Source: Agrobacterium cucumeris (lineage in GTDB: Bacteria; Pseudomonadota; Alphaproteobacteria; Rhizobiales; Rhizobiaceae). From it: DNA of 64,000 nucleotides. The stretch spans positions 1,364,001 through 1,428,000 of the forward strand of contig NZ_CP080387.1 of NCBI RefSeq assembly GCF_030036535.1, written 5' to 3'. Shown here one piece after another: positions 46,111-55,627 of this stretch. The notes under the pieces were generated by a model. It saw nothing but the letters and a program-made list of their open reading frames with translations. It searched no databases and was not told where the DNA came from. Position 1 is the stretch's first letter. Every line of letters begins with the position of its first letter. The translations under genes were made by a program, and so were the position numbers.

Positions 46111-47371
46111 AACCCAGAGCCACGGCCCGGCCCTTGCGGCTGCGCAATTTGCGGTCACTGACAATGACCTTGTCATCGGCGGGCTTGCGGTGCGCGATAT
46201 CGTCGCCCAAACCGGAACGCCATGCTTCCTCTATGATGCCAGCGCCATGCGCCGTGCCTATCGGAACCTTGAAACGGCGCTCTCGGGCTTTGCCGATATC
46301 TATTATTCGGTAAAGGCCAATCCCCTGCCCGCCATTATCGCGCTCTTCCGGCAACAGGGCGCGGGTGCAGAAATCGCCTCCGTCGGCGAATATCGCGCCG
46401 CCATCAAGGCCGGCATCGCACCTGAGAACATCATCTTCGCCGGCCCCGGCAAGGGCATGGCCGAATTGCGCGAGGTGATCGAGGGCGGCATCGGCGAAAT
46501 CCATATTGAAAGCGCCGAGGAAATCGCCCGCATCGAAGAGATCGGTAAACCGGTCAAAGCCTCGATCCGCATCAACCCCGTGCCGGATGCGCAGGCCGGC
46601 GCCATGCGTATGGGCGGCAAGGCCACCGCTTTTGGTTTCGACGAGGAAGAGCTGGAAAACGTCCTGCGGCTTTTCAGGGATGCCAGACATATTGATCTCG
46701 TCGGCGTGCACATCTATGGCGGCACGCAGATTCTCGACGCCGACATGCTTGTCTCCCAATGGCGACACGCCATTTCCCTTGCCGCACGCATGGCGCAAAT
46801 GCTGGGCAGACCGCTTGAAACCATCGATCTCGGCGGTGGCCTCGGCATCCCCTATTTCGCCGGGGAAATGCCGCTTGATCTTGCAACGGTCAGCGCCGCC
46901 ATTCCCGAACTCAAGGCGCTTGTGAAAGCGCATCCGCTGATAACCGACGCCCATATCATCGTCGAACCCGGCCGCTTCCTCGCCGGCCCCGGCGGCATCT
47001 ATGTGGCGGAGGTAAATTCGGTGAAAACCTCGCGCGGCACCACCTTCGTGGTGACGGATGGTGGCATGCACCACCATCTGGCGGCCTCGGGCAATCTTGG
47101 CCAGATCGTCAAGCGCAACTATCCCATCGTCGCGCCCGCCAAGATGCAGGCAGATTACGACGAGACTGCAACCATCGTCGGTCCACTTTGCACACCGCTC
47201 GACACACTGGCCCGCAATACAGCACTGCCGAAACTGAAGGCCGGTGACTTACTCGCTATCCTGCAATCGGGCGCCTATGGCGCCAGCGCCAGCCCTGCGG
47301 GTTTTCTCAGCCACGCGGTGGCGAAGGAAGTGCTGGTGGAAGATGGTGTATTTGAAGTGATCGGACGCTGA
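46094..47371 (+). CDS. PLP-dependent decarboxylase (ornithine/DAP/arginine type)
   Basis: A 425-residue fold-III decarboxylase. The PLP lysine is in YYSVKANP, with the phosphate-binding GGGLGIPY, EPGRFLAG and the late GPLCTPLDTL that carries the catalytic Cys/Asp pair. It starts inside the ligase gene (17-base overlap), so it belongs to the operon. Enzymes of this type include BtrK, which decarboxylates a glutamyl group bound to a carrier protein. With an ACP and a ligase next to it, a similar on-carrier reaction is plausible. The stop abuts the convergent pabB. Confidence 0.9.
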   Translation: MSPTDKTQSHGPALAAAQFAVTDNDLVIGGLAVRDIVAQTGTPCFLYDASAMRRAYRNLETALSGFADIYYSVKANPLPAIIALFRQQGAGAEIASVGEYRAAIKAGIAPENIIFAGPGKGMAELREVIEGGIGEIHIESAEEIARIEEIGKPVKASIRINPVPDAQAGAMRMGGKATAFGFDEEELENVLRLFRDARHIDLVGVHIYGGTQILDADMLVSQWRHAISLAARMAQMLGRPLETIDLGGGLGIPYFAGEMPLDLATVSAAIPELKALVKAHPLITDAHIIVEPGRFLAGPGGIYVAEVNSVKTSRGTTFVVTDGGMHHHLAASGNLGQIVKRNYPIVAPAKMQADYDETATIVGPLCTPLDTLARNTALPKLKAGDLLAILQSGAYGASASPAGFLSHAVAKEVLVEDGVFEVIGR

Positions 47372-48529
47372 TCACCGCCGCAGCAACCTGTTCCCCACCG
47401 CGAATTTCGATTTCAGCAGACACTCGTCATATTCGGCTTCCGCATCGGAATCAAAGACGATGCCGCCACCGACATTAAAGACGGCGCGGCCGTTATCGAA
47501 CAGGCTAAGGGTGCGGATCGCCACTGAGAACCGGATATCACCGTTAGGGGACATGAAGCCGATCGCGCCGCAATAGGCGTCGCGAGGGCCGGCTTCCAGC
47601 TCCCGCAGGATTTTCATCGCCCACATTTTTGGTGCACCAGTGACGGAACCGCAGGGAAACAGCGCGGCGAAGATGTCTTCCACCGTCACATCAGGCAGAA
47701 GCTTCGCCCTGACATGGCTGACCATCTGGTGCACCGTGGGATAAGTCTCGATATCGAACAGCCGCGGCACATGAAGGCTGCCGACCTCGGTGATACGGGA
47801 AATATCGTTGCGCAGCAGATCGACGATCATTCGGTTTTCGGCCAGCGTCTTTTCATCCGCCAGCATCGCCGCGATGATTGCCCGGTCCTCCTCCACATCC
47901 GCCCCGCGCGGTGTCGTTCCCTTCATCGGATGGGTTTCGATGAAACCTTCGCCATCGACCGAAAAAAACAGTTCCGGCGAGCGCGACAGGATGACCGGGC
48001 CGCCGAGATCGACCAGCGCGCCGTATTTCACCGGCTGGCGCTCGATCAGCGACCAGAAGGCAGTGAGCGGATCGCCGCTCCAGCGGGCAGTGACGGGCAT
48101 GGTCAGATTGCCCTGGTAACAGTCACCACGACGCAGATGGTCGTGCAAGCGCGCAAAGCGCTTTTGGTATTCTTGGAGCGTCCAGGCCGGCACGGGATCG
48201 GAAAGAAACGCATCCGCATCCGACAGCGCGTCGGGGCGCGCAAACCGCCCCGCATCCGGCTGTGGGCCGGAAAAGACGCCGAAGGTCAGAAACGGTACAT
48301 TACGAGGCTCGGCGGCAGAAGGCGCAAGCTTTGGTTCGAACAGGAAACCCGCCTCGTAGGACATATAGCCGGCAAGATATTTACCGGCCCGGCGCAGTTC
48401 CTCCATGCGCTTGAGCGCGGCGAAAAACGCCTCAGGCTCATCCGCGACGATGATCTCTTCCGGCTCGGCGAAGGCTGTCACCGTGCCGGTCGTGTCATCC
48501 CGGAAAAGAACGTAAGGCGCATGTGCCAA
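47372..48529 (-). CDS. pabB: Aminodeoxychorismate synthase component I
   Basis: A 385-residue chorismate-binding enzyme that makes 4-amino-4-deoxychorismate for folate. The PIKGT-type lysine in HPMKGTTPRG distinguishes it from anthranilate synthase (PIAGT). Other sites are SRSPELFF, MIVDLLRNDISR, PCGSVTGAPK and YCGAIGFMSPNGD. It is a stand-alone component I with no fused lyase. It is the first gene of the leftward run at 47-53 kb and is convergent with the decarboxylase. Confidence 0.93.
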   Translation of the reverse strand: MAHAPYVLFRDDTTGTVTAFAEPEEIIVADEPEAFFAALKRMEELRRAGKYLAGYMSYEAGFLFEPKLAPSAAEPRNVPFLTFGVFSGPQPDAGRFARPDALSDADAFLSDPVPAWTLQEYQKRFARLHDHLRRGDCYQGNLTMPVTARWSGDPLTAFWSLIERQPVKYGALVDLGGPVILSRSPELFFSVDGEGFIETHPMKGTTPRGADVEEDRAIIAAMLADEKTLAENRMIVDLLRNDISRITEVGSLHVPRLFDIETYPTVHQMVSHVRAKLLPDVTVEDIFAALFPCGSVTGAPKMWAMKILRELEAGPRDAYCGAIGFMSPNGDIRFSVAIRTLSLFDNGRAVFNVGGGIVFDSDAEAEYDECLLKSKFAVGNRLLRR

Positions 48530-48566
48530 GGAAAGCGTCCGAAACAGGAGAAAAACTCGGGAAGAG

Positions 48567-49697
48567 TCAGATGGGGTCTATATCGCCCCGCGCCCACATT
48601 TCGATGGTTTCCGCATAAAAATCGGCGAAACGGCCTTCCTCGATCGACTTGCGGATACCCTGCATCAGCTCCTGATAATAGGCAAGATTGTGCCAGGAGA
48701 GCAGCATGCCGCCCAGCGCCTCGTTGGAGCGGGTAAGATGATGCAGATAGGCGCGGGAATAATCGCGCGAGGCCGGGCAGTTGGACTGCTCGTCGAGCGG
48801 GCGCATGTCTTCGGCATGCCGGGCGTTGCGAATATTGACGCGGCCACGACGGGTAAAGGCAAGCCCGTGACGACCGGAGCGGGTCGGCATCACGCAGTCG
48901 AACATGTCGATGCCACGCGCCACCGATTTCAGGATATCATCAGGCGTGCCGACGCCCATCAGGTAACGCGGCTTTTCGGTCGGCAGCACCGGAAGGGTGA
49001 TATCGAGCATGCCCAGCATCACATCCTGCGGTTCGCCGACGGCAAGGCCGCCGACGGCATAACCCTTGAGATCAAGCTGCTTCAGCCCTTCGGCGGAACG
49101 AATGCGCAAATCCGGCTGGTCGCCGCCCTGCACGATGCCGAACATGGCCTTGCCGGGCTGCTCGCCGAAGGCGACGCGGCAGCGTTCCGCCCAGCGCAGC
49201 GACATTTCCATGGCGCGCTCGATTTCCTTGCGCTCGGCCGGCAGCGCAATGCATTCATCGAGCTGCATCTGGATGTCCGAATCGAGCATGCCCTGGATTT
49301 CGATCGAGCGTTCCGGCGACATGTGGTGCAGCGAACCGTCCACATGGCTCTTGAAGGTCACGCCCTTCTCGTCGAGCTTGCGCAGACCGGAAAGCGACAT
49401 GACCTGGAAGCCGCCGCTGTCGGTGAGGATCGGATGCGGCCAGCGGATCAGCTCATGCAGACCGCCAAGACGCGCAACACGCTCCGGGCCGGGCCGCAGC
49501 ATCAGGTGATAGGTATTGCCGAGAATGATATCGGCACCCAGCTCGCGTACCTGATCGAGATACATGGCCTTGACGGTGCCAACAGTGCCGACAGGCATGA
49601 AGGCGGGCGTGCGGATGACGCCGCGCGGCATGGCGACTTCGCCGAGGCGCGCGCCGCCGCTCGTGGCTTTCAGGGTGAAGGTGAATTTGTCGTGCAT
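48567..49697 (-). CDS. tgt: tRNA-guanine transglycosylase
   Basis: A 376-residue enzyme that puts preQ1 into tRNA position 34 in queuosine synthesis. The TIM barrel motifs are intact ([34 protein letters not shown]). The zinc site is altered: the family's CxCxxC is here S305-N-C307-P-A-S310, with only one of three cysteines left, while the fourth ligand His336 remains. Its start overlaps the queA stop by one base. The role is clear; how it folds with a partial zinc site is an open question. Confidence 0.93.
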   Translation of the reverse strand: MHDKFTFTLKATSGGARLGEVAMPRGVIRTPAFMPVGTVGTVKAMYLDQVRELGADIILGNTYHLMLRPGPERVARLGGLHELIRWPHPILTDSGGFQVMSLSGLRKLDEKGVTFKSHVDGSLHHMSPERSIEIQGMLDSDIQMQLDECIALPAERKEIERAMEMSLRWAERCRVAFGEQPGKAMFGIVQGGDQPDLRIRSAEGLKQLDLKGYAVGGLAVGEPQDVMLGMLDITLPVLPTEKPRYLMGVGTPDDILKSVARGIDMFDCVMPTRSGRHGLAFTRRGRVNIRNARHAEDMRPLDEQSNCPASRDYSRAYLHHLTRSNEALGGMLLSWHNLAYYQELMQGIRKSIEEGRFADFYAETIEMWARGDIDPI

Positions 49698-50779
49698 CAG
49701 TTTTTCCGGAACAACAGGCTGGAATCGCCATAGGAATAGAAACGGTATCCGGTTTCGATGGCGCGCCTGTAAGCGTCACGCATCGTTTCGAGACCGCAGA
49801 AAGCCGAAACCAGCATGAACAGCGTGGATTTCGGCAGGTGGAAATTCGTCATGAGCATATCGACGGCCCGGAAACGGTAACCAGGCGTGATGAAGATGCC
49901 GGTGGCATCGGACCATGGGTGGATAACACCATTCTCGTCGGCCGCACTTTCGATGAGCCGCAGCGAAGTGGTGCCGACGCAGATAATGCGCCCGCCCCGC
50001 GCCTTCACCGCATTCAGCCGTTCAGCGGTTTCCTGCGACACATGGCCGATCTCGAAATGCATCTTGTGATCGTCGGTATCGTCGGACTTTACCGGAAGGA
50101 AAGTGCCTGCCCCAACGTGAAGCGTCACGAAATGCCGCTCGATGCCGGCCTTGTCCAGTGCTTCGAACAGGTCAGGCGTGAAATGCAGCCCGGCGGTGGG
50201 GGCAGCGACAGCGCCCTTTTCACGGGCATAAATGGTCTGGTAGTCGGTCTGGTCCTGCTGGTCCTCCGGCCGTTTGGCAGCGATATAAGGCGGCAAAGGA
50301 ATATGGCCGACCGAGGCAATCGCCTCGTCCAGAACAGGGCCGGACACATCGAACAGCAGCGTGATTTCGCCATCCTCGCCCTTTTCCTCGACGGTGGCCT
50401 CCAGATGGGCAAGGCCGCAGGCATTGTCGCGCTCATAACCAAACCGGATGCGGTCGCCTTCCTTGATGCGCTTGCCGGGGCGGGCAAAAGCCTTCCAGCG
50501 GGATTGATCGGTACGCATGTGCAGCGTGGCCGAAACCGCCGTCTCCGGCGCACCTTCACGCAGCCTGACACCTTCCAGCTGAGCGGGAATGACGCGGGTA
50601 TCGTTGAAGACAAGCGCATCGCCGGGCCGCAGGAAAGACGGCAGGTTAAAGACGTGATGGTCCTCCATGCGGTTTTCATTCGGATCGACCACCAGCAGAC
50701 GCGCACTATCGCGCGGGTTCGCCGGGCGAAGGGCGATATTCTCCTCGGGCAGATCGAAATCGAACAGGTCTACACGCAT
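49697..50779 (-). CDS. queA: S-adenosylmethionine:tRNA ribosyltransferase-isomerase QueA
   Basis: A 360-residue enzyme that adds the epoxycyclopentanediol ring onto preQ1 in tRNA, just after Tgt. Visible family segments are [23 protein letters not shown] at the start, [22 protein letters not shown] and [17 protein letters not shown]. The ATG at 50779 is preferred over a frame to 50803. It is coupled to tgt (overlapping TGATG), giving a two-gene queuosine operon. Confidence 0.95.
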   Translation of the reverse strand: MRVDLFDFDLPEENIALRPANPRDSARLLVVDPNENRMEDHHVFNLPSFLRPGDALVFNDTRVIPAQLEGVRLREGAPETAVSATLHMRTDQSRWKAFARPGKRIKEGDRIRFGYERDNACGLAHLEATVEEKGEDGEITLLFDVSGPVLDEAIASVGHIPLPPYIAAKRPEDQQDQTDYQTIYAREKGAVAAPTAGLHFTPDLFEALDKAGIERHFVTLHVGAGTFLPVKSDDTDDHKMHFEIGHVSQETAERLNAVKARGGRIICVGTTSLRLIESAADENGVIHPWSDATGIFITPGYRFRAVDMLMTNFHLPKSTLFMLVSAFCGLETMRDAYRRAIETGYRFYSYGDSSLLFRKN

Positions 50780-50864
50780 TGCAAGGGCTCTCGAAAATAT
50801 CAAAACCCGCCTCGCAGCAAACTGCCGGCGGGTCGTTGTTGGTGAAGGGGCTTCCTCCCCTCCA

Positions 50865-50939
50865 CGTCATCCTCGGGCTTGACCCGAGGACCCATGACGC
50901 TGGCGGGAATGGATCCTCGGGTCAAGCCCGAGGATGACG
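50865..50939. repeat. Palindromic repeat, copy B
   Basis: The same family as 31270-31342: the left arm begins CGTCATCCTCGGGCTTGACC and the right arm (50910-50939) is its complement with one base changed. It sits between ppiB (convergent side) and queA, in the 50780-51016 gap, which has no gene. Confidence 0.9.
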
Positions 50940-51016
50940 TCGAGTGCGAGGAACACTCCATCAGCAAAACATCCGCCCGCCCTGCAGTTCAGCAAGGCGG
51001 GAGAAACTCTTTAACC

Positions 51017-51526
51017 TCAAGCCGCCGAAGCAAGCTTCATGGAAACGATCGAATCGGGATCCTTCACCGGCTCGCCGCGCTTGACCTTGTCGATGGCTTC
51101 CATGCCTTCGATGACCTGGCCCCAGACGGTGTACTGCTTGTTCAGCCAGGGCGAATCGGTGAAGCAGATGAAGAACTGCGAGTTGGCGGAGTTCGGGCTC
51201 TGCGAACGGGCCATCGAGCAGGTGCCGCGAACGTGCGGAATGGCGGAAAATTCAGCCTTCAGGTCTTCCTTTTCAGAGCCGCCCATGCCGGCGCGTGCCG
51301 GGTTGAAGCTTTCCGAACCCTTCTTGCCGAACTTCACGTCGCCCGTCTGGGCCATGAAGTCTTCGATGACGCGGTGGAACACGACGCCATCATAAGCGCC
51401 TTCCGATACCAGTTCCTTGATACGGGCGACGTGACCCGGAGCAACTTCCGGAAGCAGCTGGATCACGACCTTGCCGGTCGTCGTTTCCATGATGATGGTG
51501 TTTTCCGGATCCTTGATCTCGGCCAT
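51017..51526 (-). CDS. ppiB: Cytoplasmic cyclophilin (peptidyl-prolyl cis-trans isomerase B)
   Basis: A 169-residue cyclophilin without a signal peptide. It carries the typical VVFHRVIEDFMAQTGDV, FSAIPHVRGTCSMARSQSPNSANSQFFI and WGQVIEGMEAIDKV. It speeds proline isomerisation during folding. It lies 36 bases downstream of its secreted paralogue on the same strand. Confidence 0.95.
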   Translation of the reverse strand: MAEIKDPENTIIMETTTGKVVIQLLPEVAPGHVARIKELVSEGAYDGVVFHRVIEDFMAQTGDVKFGKKGSESFNPARAGMGGSEKEDLKAEFSAIPHVRGTCSMARSQSPNSANSQFFICFTDSPWLNKQYTVWGQVIEGMEAIDKVKRGEPVKDPDSIVSMKLASAA

Positions 51527-51562
51527 GATTATTCTCCTCTGTTCGGGCTCTATTGCCCTACC

Positions 51563-52132
51563 TTACTTCTTGCCGACGGTGACCTTGATCATCCGGTCGG
51601 GGTTGGAAACTTCGCCGTTGCTGCCGGCGCCGCGCTTGATCTTGTCCACGGCTTCCATGCCGGATACGACCTTGCCGACCACGGTGTACTGGCCGTTCAG
51701 GAACGGGCCATCGGCAAACATGATGAAGAACTGCGAGTTGGCGGAATTCGGATCCTGCGAGCGGGCCATGCCGACCACACCGCGCGTGAACGGCGTCTTG
51801 GAGAACTCAGCCGGAATATCCGGCAGGTCAGAACCGCCGGTGCCGGCGCGCTGGGCGTTGAAGCTTTTTTCCATGTTGCCATACTGCACGTCGCCGGTCT
51901 GCGCCATGAAACCGTCGATGACGCGGTGGAAGGCGACGTTGTCATAAGCGCCCTTCTTGGCCAGTGCCTCGATCTGCGCCACGTGCTTGGGCGCGACTTC
52001 CGGCATCAGTTCGATGACGACGGGACCGTCCTTCAGCTGGACAGTGAGAAGTTCGGCGGCGGAAGCAATGGTGCTGGCGGCAAGCGCGCCTGCAAACATG
52101 GCGCCGGCAAAGGCAAATCGAACGAGTTTCAT
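51563..52132 (-). CDS. ppiA: Periplasmic cyclophilin (peptidyl-prolyl cis-trans isomerase A)
   Basis: A 189-residue cyclophilin with a signal peptide (about residues 1-26, ASTIASAAE end). It shares the fold signals of its neighbour (VAFHRVIDGFMAQTGDV, FTRGVVGMARSQDPNSANSQFFI), so the pair arose by duplication. It works on periplasmic proteins. It is downstream of coaD by 29 bases and upstream of ppiB on the same strand. Confidence 0.95.
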   Translation of the reverse strand: MKLVRFAFAGAMFAGALAASTIASAAELLTVQLKDGPVVIELMPEVAPKHVAQIEALAKKGAYDNVAFHRVIDGFMAQTGDVQYGNMEKSFNAQRAGTGGSDLPDIPAEFSKTPFTRGVVGMARSQDPNSANSQFFIMFADGPFLNGQYTVVGKVVSGMEAVDKIKRGAGSNGEVSNPDRMIKVTVGKK

Positions 52133-52161
52133 CGGATTGGCTCCAGAATGTGGGGCTGAAG

Positions 52162-52656
52162 TCAGCGCTTCAGCTTGGCGTTGAGGGCTTCAAGCACGGC
52201 TTTCGGCACGAAGGCATCGACATTGCCGCCCATGGCGGCGATCTGCCGGACCAATGTGGCTGTAATGGGTCGCGAAGATGTTCCAGCGGGCAGGAACACG
52301 GTCTGGATATCAGGCGCCATCTGGCGGTTCATGCCGGCCATCTGCATTTCATAGTCGAGATCGGTGCCATCGCGCAGGCCGCGCAGCAAAAGGCGCGCTC
52401 CGTGCTGGCGGGCGGCATCCACCACCAGATTGTCGAAGGAAACGACCTCCATACGCGCCGCCTCGGTGGGCAGCTGTTCGGCAAGCGCCTGCTTTATCAG
52501 CGCCGCCCGCTCATCAAAGCTGAACAGCGGCGCTTTTCCGGGATGAATGCCGACGGCAACGATGACTTTCGACGCCACGTTCAGCGCCTGGATAAGCACA
52601 TCCAGATGTCCGTTGGTCATCGGATCGAATGATCCTGGATAAAAGGCAATCGTCAT
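52162..52656 (-). CDS. coaD: Phosphopantetheine adenylyltransferase
   Basis: A 164-residue nucleotidyltransferase that forms dephospho-CoA. The TxGH-type site is [13 protein letters not shown] at the start and the ISSTxxR-type site appears as [12 protein letters not shown]. The ATG at 52656 is chosen; a frame extending to 52758 would add an unrelated 34 residues. It heads the coaD-ppiA-ppiB run. Confidence 0.95.
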   Translation of the reverse strand: MTIAFYPGSFDPMTNGHLDVLIQALNVASKVIVAVGIHPGKAPLFSFDERAALIKQALAEQLPTEAARMEVVSFDNLVVDAARQHGARLLLRGLRDGTDLDYEMQMAGMNRQMAPDIQTVFLPAGTSSRPITATLVRQIAAMGGNVDAFVPKAVLEALNAKLKR

Positions 52657-52884
52657 ATCGCTCTCAGATGGTGGGCGCGCTTCGATGCTGGGTATCATGT
52701 GCCCGCCTTTTGTCATGGAGAGCCACGCGGCGCAAGACATTATAACCGCGCAGCACAACCGGAGCTGTGCCGTGAACCCGCGATGAATGGGCCGTTCAGT
52801 GCGGTTTCAGAGCTATTTTGTTTAAATGCACAACATCGGGAAACCGAAACGCCCCTCACCCGTTAAGCATCCGGAGAATTGAAA

Positions 52885-52953
52885 ATGCTGGCCTTCATGA
52901 TCGTCCTTTCGGTCATCGCATCATTCGCTGCCGAGTATCTTTTTCTCGAATGA
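52885..52953 (+). CDS. 22-residue predicted membrane microprotein
   Basis: Too short for usual gene callers. MLAFMIVLSVIASFAAEYLF is a single hydrophobic span, ending with a glutamate. CCGGAG lies eight to twelve bases upstream of the ATG and the stop is in frame. It is the first of three short membrane proteins between coaD and ppiD. No family is known to me. It might be a regulator of a membrane partner, but this is only a guess. Confidence 0.5.
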   Translation: MLAFMIVLSVIASFAAEYLFLE

Positions 52954-53093
52954 CGCCCTTAGCCAGTTTCCTGAACGCCAGATGAACAAGCCATTCAAGG
53001 AAGTTTCACAGGCGCGATGCTAATCGATTTTTACGATTGACGCGGAACATGTTGAGGCATGGCGCGTTAAGAAAGAACCAAAGGAACGGACAG

Positions 53094-53273
53094 ATGTTTG
53101 TAAGAGAAAAACAGTCTACTTCGGCGAAAATCAGCGTCATCAGCACCGCCTGGACAGTACTGGTTATCGCAATGGTAGCAACGACGTTTAGCCTTTATGA
53201 GCAGAAGCCTGAAGCCCAGGGACCGGACTATCCGCAGCTGACCGCCCGTTACCAGTATATGAATTATTACTGA
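53094..53273 (+). CDS. 59-residue single-span membrane protein
   Basis: A basic N-terminus (MFVREKQSTSAK) leads into one transmembrane helix (residues about 13-31, ISVISTAWTVLVIAMVAT), followed by a polar, tyrosine-rich tail that ends YQYMNYY, which is probably periplasmic. AAAGGAACGG precedes the ATG, and the next gene starts 40 bases on. No family is recognised; the plan fits small membrane regulators. Confidence 0.6.
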   Translation: MFVREKQSTSAKISVISTAWTVLVIAMVATTFSLYEQKPEAQGPDYPQLTARYQYMNYY

Positions 53274-53313
53274 TAACGGGGCCAATTTCCTCGAAACGAC
53301 CGGAGACGATATC

Positions 53314-53448
53314 ATGTTCACATTTCTGACGATGCTTCTGGCCCTGATCAGCGTAATGTTCGTGACATCGATGATCTCCGTCATCGCCGAGATGCGGCGT
53401 GAAGACGAGGAATTCAAGGCGACGATCCGGCGCGACCGCGCTTTCTGA
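53314..53448 (+). CDS. 44-residue single-span membrane protein
   Basis: A hydrophobic helix from about residue 2 to 24 (FTFLTMLLALISVMFVTSMI) is followed by a charged C-terminal tail (EMRREDEEFKATIRRDRAF), so the tail is probably cytoplasmic. CCGGAG sits nine bases before the ATG at 53314. It follows the 59-residue protein closely and precedes a terminator. Confidence 0.6.
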   Translation: MFTFLTMLLALISVMFVTSMISVIAEMRREDEEFKATIRRDRAF

Positions 53449-53493
53449 GTGCGGCGAACGGCCTTAACCGCCGGTTCAAAAACGATTCTTCGC

Positions 53494-53525
53494 AACCGCC
53501 TGGGCGCTCCGGGCGGTTTTATTTT
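53494..53525 (+). terminator. Terminator after the small membrane protein cluster
   Basis: A stem of about seven pairs (AACCGCC with GGCGGTT) encloses a loop of 11 bases and is followed by TTATTTT. Confidence 0.8.
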
Positions 53526-53718
53526 GCGCCTCATTAAGGCGATGCGGCGAAGATGAAGGCGGAAAAACGTCGCTCCAATCACATAAGCGTTTTCAAAACC
53601 CCGTTTTTCCAAGGGAAATTCCCTTCAATTTCCGTTTGGATTGATTTAAGGAACGCCGATACGTTGCGGGCCGGAAGGCTGGCGACCGCGATGACGTTCC
53701 TGTGAGGTTTGCATAACG

Positions 53719-55611
53719 ATGCTCGATTCCCTGAGAAATGCTTCTCGAACCCTGGCAGCCAAGCTGCTGCTTCTCCTGCTTGTTGTTTCGTTTGGCGTCT
53801 GGGGCGTCTCCGCATCGCTTGTCACCGCCAATTCCCACGCCGTCATGACGGTGGGTGACCAGACGGTCAGCCCGGAGGAATTCCGCCTCGCCTATCAGCG
53901 CCAGATTTCCGATCTCAGCCGCCAGTTCGGCACAAGGCTGACGACCGAACAGGCCAAGGCCTTCGGCATCGACCGGCAGGTCTTCAGCCAGCTTGCGGCA
54001 GGGGCATCGCTTGACGAGCTTGCATCCAAGATGAATCTCGGCCTTTCGGAAGATCGCCTTGCCAAGCTCATTGCCGAAGACCCGGCCTTCAAGTCGGTCA
54101 ACGGCCAGTTCGACCGCAACCTGTTCAGCGAACGCCTGCGCAATTCCGGCTTCCGCGAGGACGACTATATCAAGGAACGCAGCAAGGTTGCCGTCAGAAG
54201 CCAGATTGTCGAAGCCGTCTCGGATGGCTTTACCGCACCGCAGGTGCTGGTGGATGCGCTGAAGCAGTATCGCAACGAGCAGCGCGCCGTCGATTACGTC
54301 ATTCTTTCCAACGCCGTCATCCCGCCGGTCAAGGCACCGGGCGACGACGTGCTCACCCCGTGGTTTGAAACCAACAAGACGAAATATCGCGCCCCGGAAT
54401 TCCGCAAGTTCACCTATGTTAAGCTGGAACCGTCAGACATTGCCGATCAGTCCTCGGTGACCGAGGCGCAGATCGCCGCCTATTACAACAGCCACAAGGA
54501 CAGCTTCCGCACCGCCGGCCGCCGTACGGTTGAACAGCTGACCTTTACGGACAAGGAAATGGCTGCCGCGGCCGCCGAACAGATCCGCCTCGGCAACACC
54601 ACCTATGATCAGGTGGTGAAGGATCAGGGCAAGACCGCTTCCGACGTGACGCTCGGCGAATTCACCAAGGATACCATCCCTGATCCGTCGATTGCCGACG
54701 CGGCCTTCGGCATCCAGAAGGATGGCGGCGTATCTGCCGTCGTTGAAGGCTCCTTCGGCCCGGTCATCCTGCGCGTCACCGGCATCAAGCCGGAAACCAC
54801 CCGCACGCTGGATGAAGCCAGGGAAGATATCCGCAGGGATCTCGCCACTGCCGCTGCGGCGGAAGAAGTCACCAATGTGCACGACCGTTACGAGGATCTG
54901 CGCGCCGGTGGTTCGTCGCTTGCCGATGCCGCAAAGCAGCTGAACCTCAAGCCCGTCACCATTGCCGCCATCGATGCCGCCGGCCTCGATGAAAAGGGTG
55001 ACACGGTCGAAGGCCTGCCCTCGCCGCAGCTGGCGCAGGAAGTCTTCAAGACCGAACCTGGCACCGAAGCCCTGCCGATCAATCTCGGCCGCGAAGGTTA
55101 CATCTGGTTCGATGTCGAGCAGATCATCCCCGCCCGTGACCGCACGCTTGCCGAAGTCCGCGACGATGTCGTGGCCGACTGGACGTCCGAGCAGCAGCGC
55201 ACAGCGCTTGCCGCCAAGGCTGACGAACTGAAGGCCCGCGTTGAAAAGGGCGAAACGCTCGAGGCTGTTGCCGGCGAGCTCAGCCTTGCCGTCGAGCAGA
55301 AATCCGGCCTGCGCCGCACCAGCGAGGATGCGATTTTCGGCCGCCAGACGATTGCCGCCGTTTTCTCCGGCGCTGAAGGCGTGGTTGGCACGGCGGCAGA
55401 TGCCGATGGTTCCAGCCGCATCCTCTTCAAGGTCACCTCGGTTGACACCAACGCCCCTGCCGACGCGCTTGCCAATGACGACCAGCAGTTTACCGCCATT
55501 GCCCGTGCAGCCGGCGACGATATGCTGGACCAGATGGTCAACCGTCTGCAAAACGACTATGGTGTGACCATCAATCAGGCCCTCGCCGATCAGGCGATGG
55601 TCGGCTTCTGA
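53719..55611 (+). CDS. ppiD: PpiD-type periplasmic peptidyl-prolyl isomerase (SurA-N/parvulin)
   Basis: A 630-residue membrane-anchored chaperone. An N-terminal transmembrane helix (about 12-33) is followed by a SurA-N-like domain (to about 190) and a parvulin domain around [14 protein letters not shown]...[19 protein letters not shown] (about 255-355). A helical C-terminal domain ends the protein. It helps fold outer membrane and secreted proteins. It leads the run ppiD-trpD-trpC-moaC-moeA with short gaps (16-44 bases), a conserved rhizobial order. Confidence 0.92.
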   Translation: MLDSLRNASRTLAAKLLLLLLVVSFGVWGVSASLVTANSHAVMTVGDQTVSPEEFRLAYQRQISDLSRQFGTRLTTEQAKAFGIDRQVFSQLAAGASLDELASKMNLGLSEDRLAKLIAEDPAFKSVNGQFDRNLFSERLRNSGFREDDYIKERSKVAVRSQIVEAVSDGFTAPQVLVDALKQYRNEQRAVDYVILSNAVIPPVKAPGDDVLTPWFETNKTKYRAPEFRKFTYVKLEPSDIADQSSVTEAQIAAYYNSHKDSFRTAGRRTVEQLTFTDKEMAAAAAEQIRLGNTTYDQVVKDQGKTASDVTLGEFTKDTIPDPSIADAAFGIQKDGGVSAVVEGSFGPVILRVTGIKPETTRTLDEAREDIRRDLATAAAAEEVTNVHDRYEDLRAGGSSLADAAKQLNLKPVTIAAIDAAGLDEKGDTVEGLPSPQLAQEVFKTEPGTEALPINLGREGYIWFDVEQIIPARDRTLAEVRDDVVADWTSEQQRTALAAKADELKARVEKGETLEAVAGELSLAVEQKSGLRRTSEDAIFGRQTIAAVFSGAEGVVGTAADADGSSRILFKVTSVDTNAPADALANDDQQFTAIARAAGDDMLDQMVNRLQNDYGVTINQALADQAMVGF

Positions 55612-55627
55612 CCGGGGGGCGGAAACC

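Noticed and set aside
43372..47371. Possibility that the carrier-protein cluster is part of a complete exosortase/EpsH system
   Set aside because: No exosortase, PEP-CTERM protein or glycosyltransferase genes occur nearby, so only the small sub-module can be claimed.
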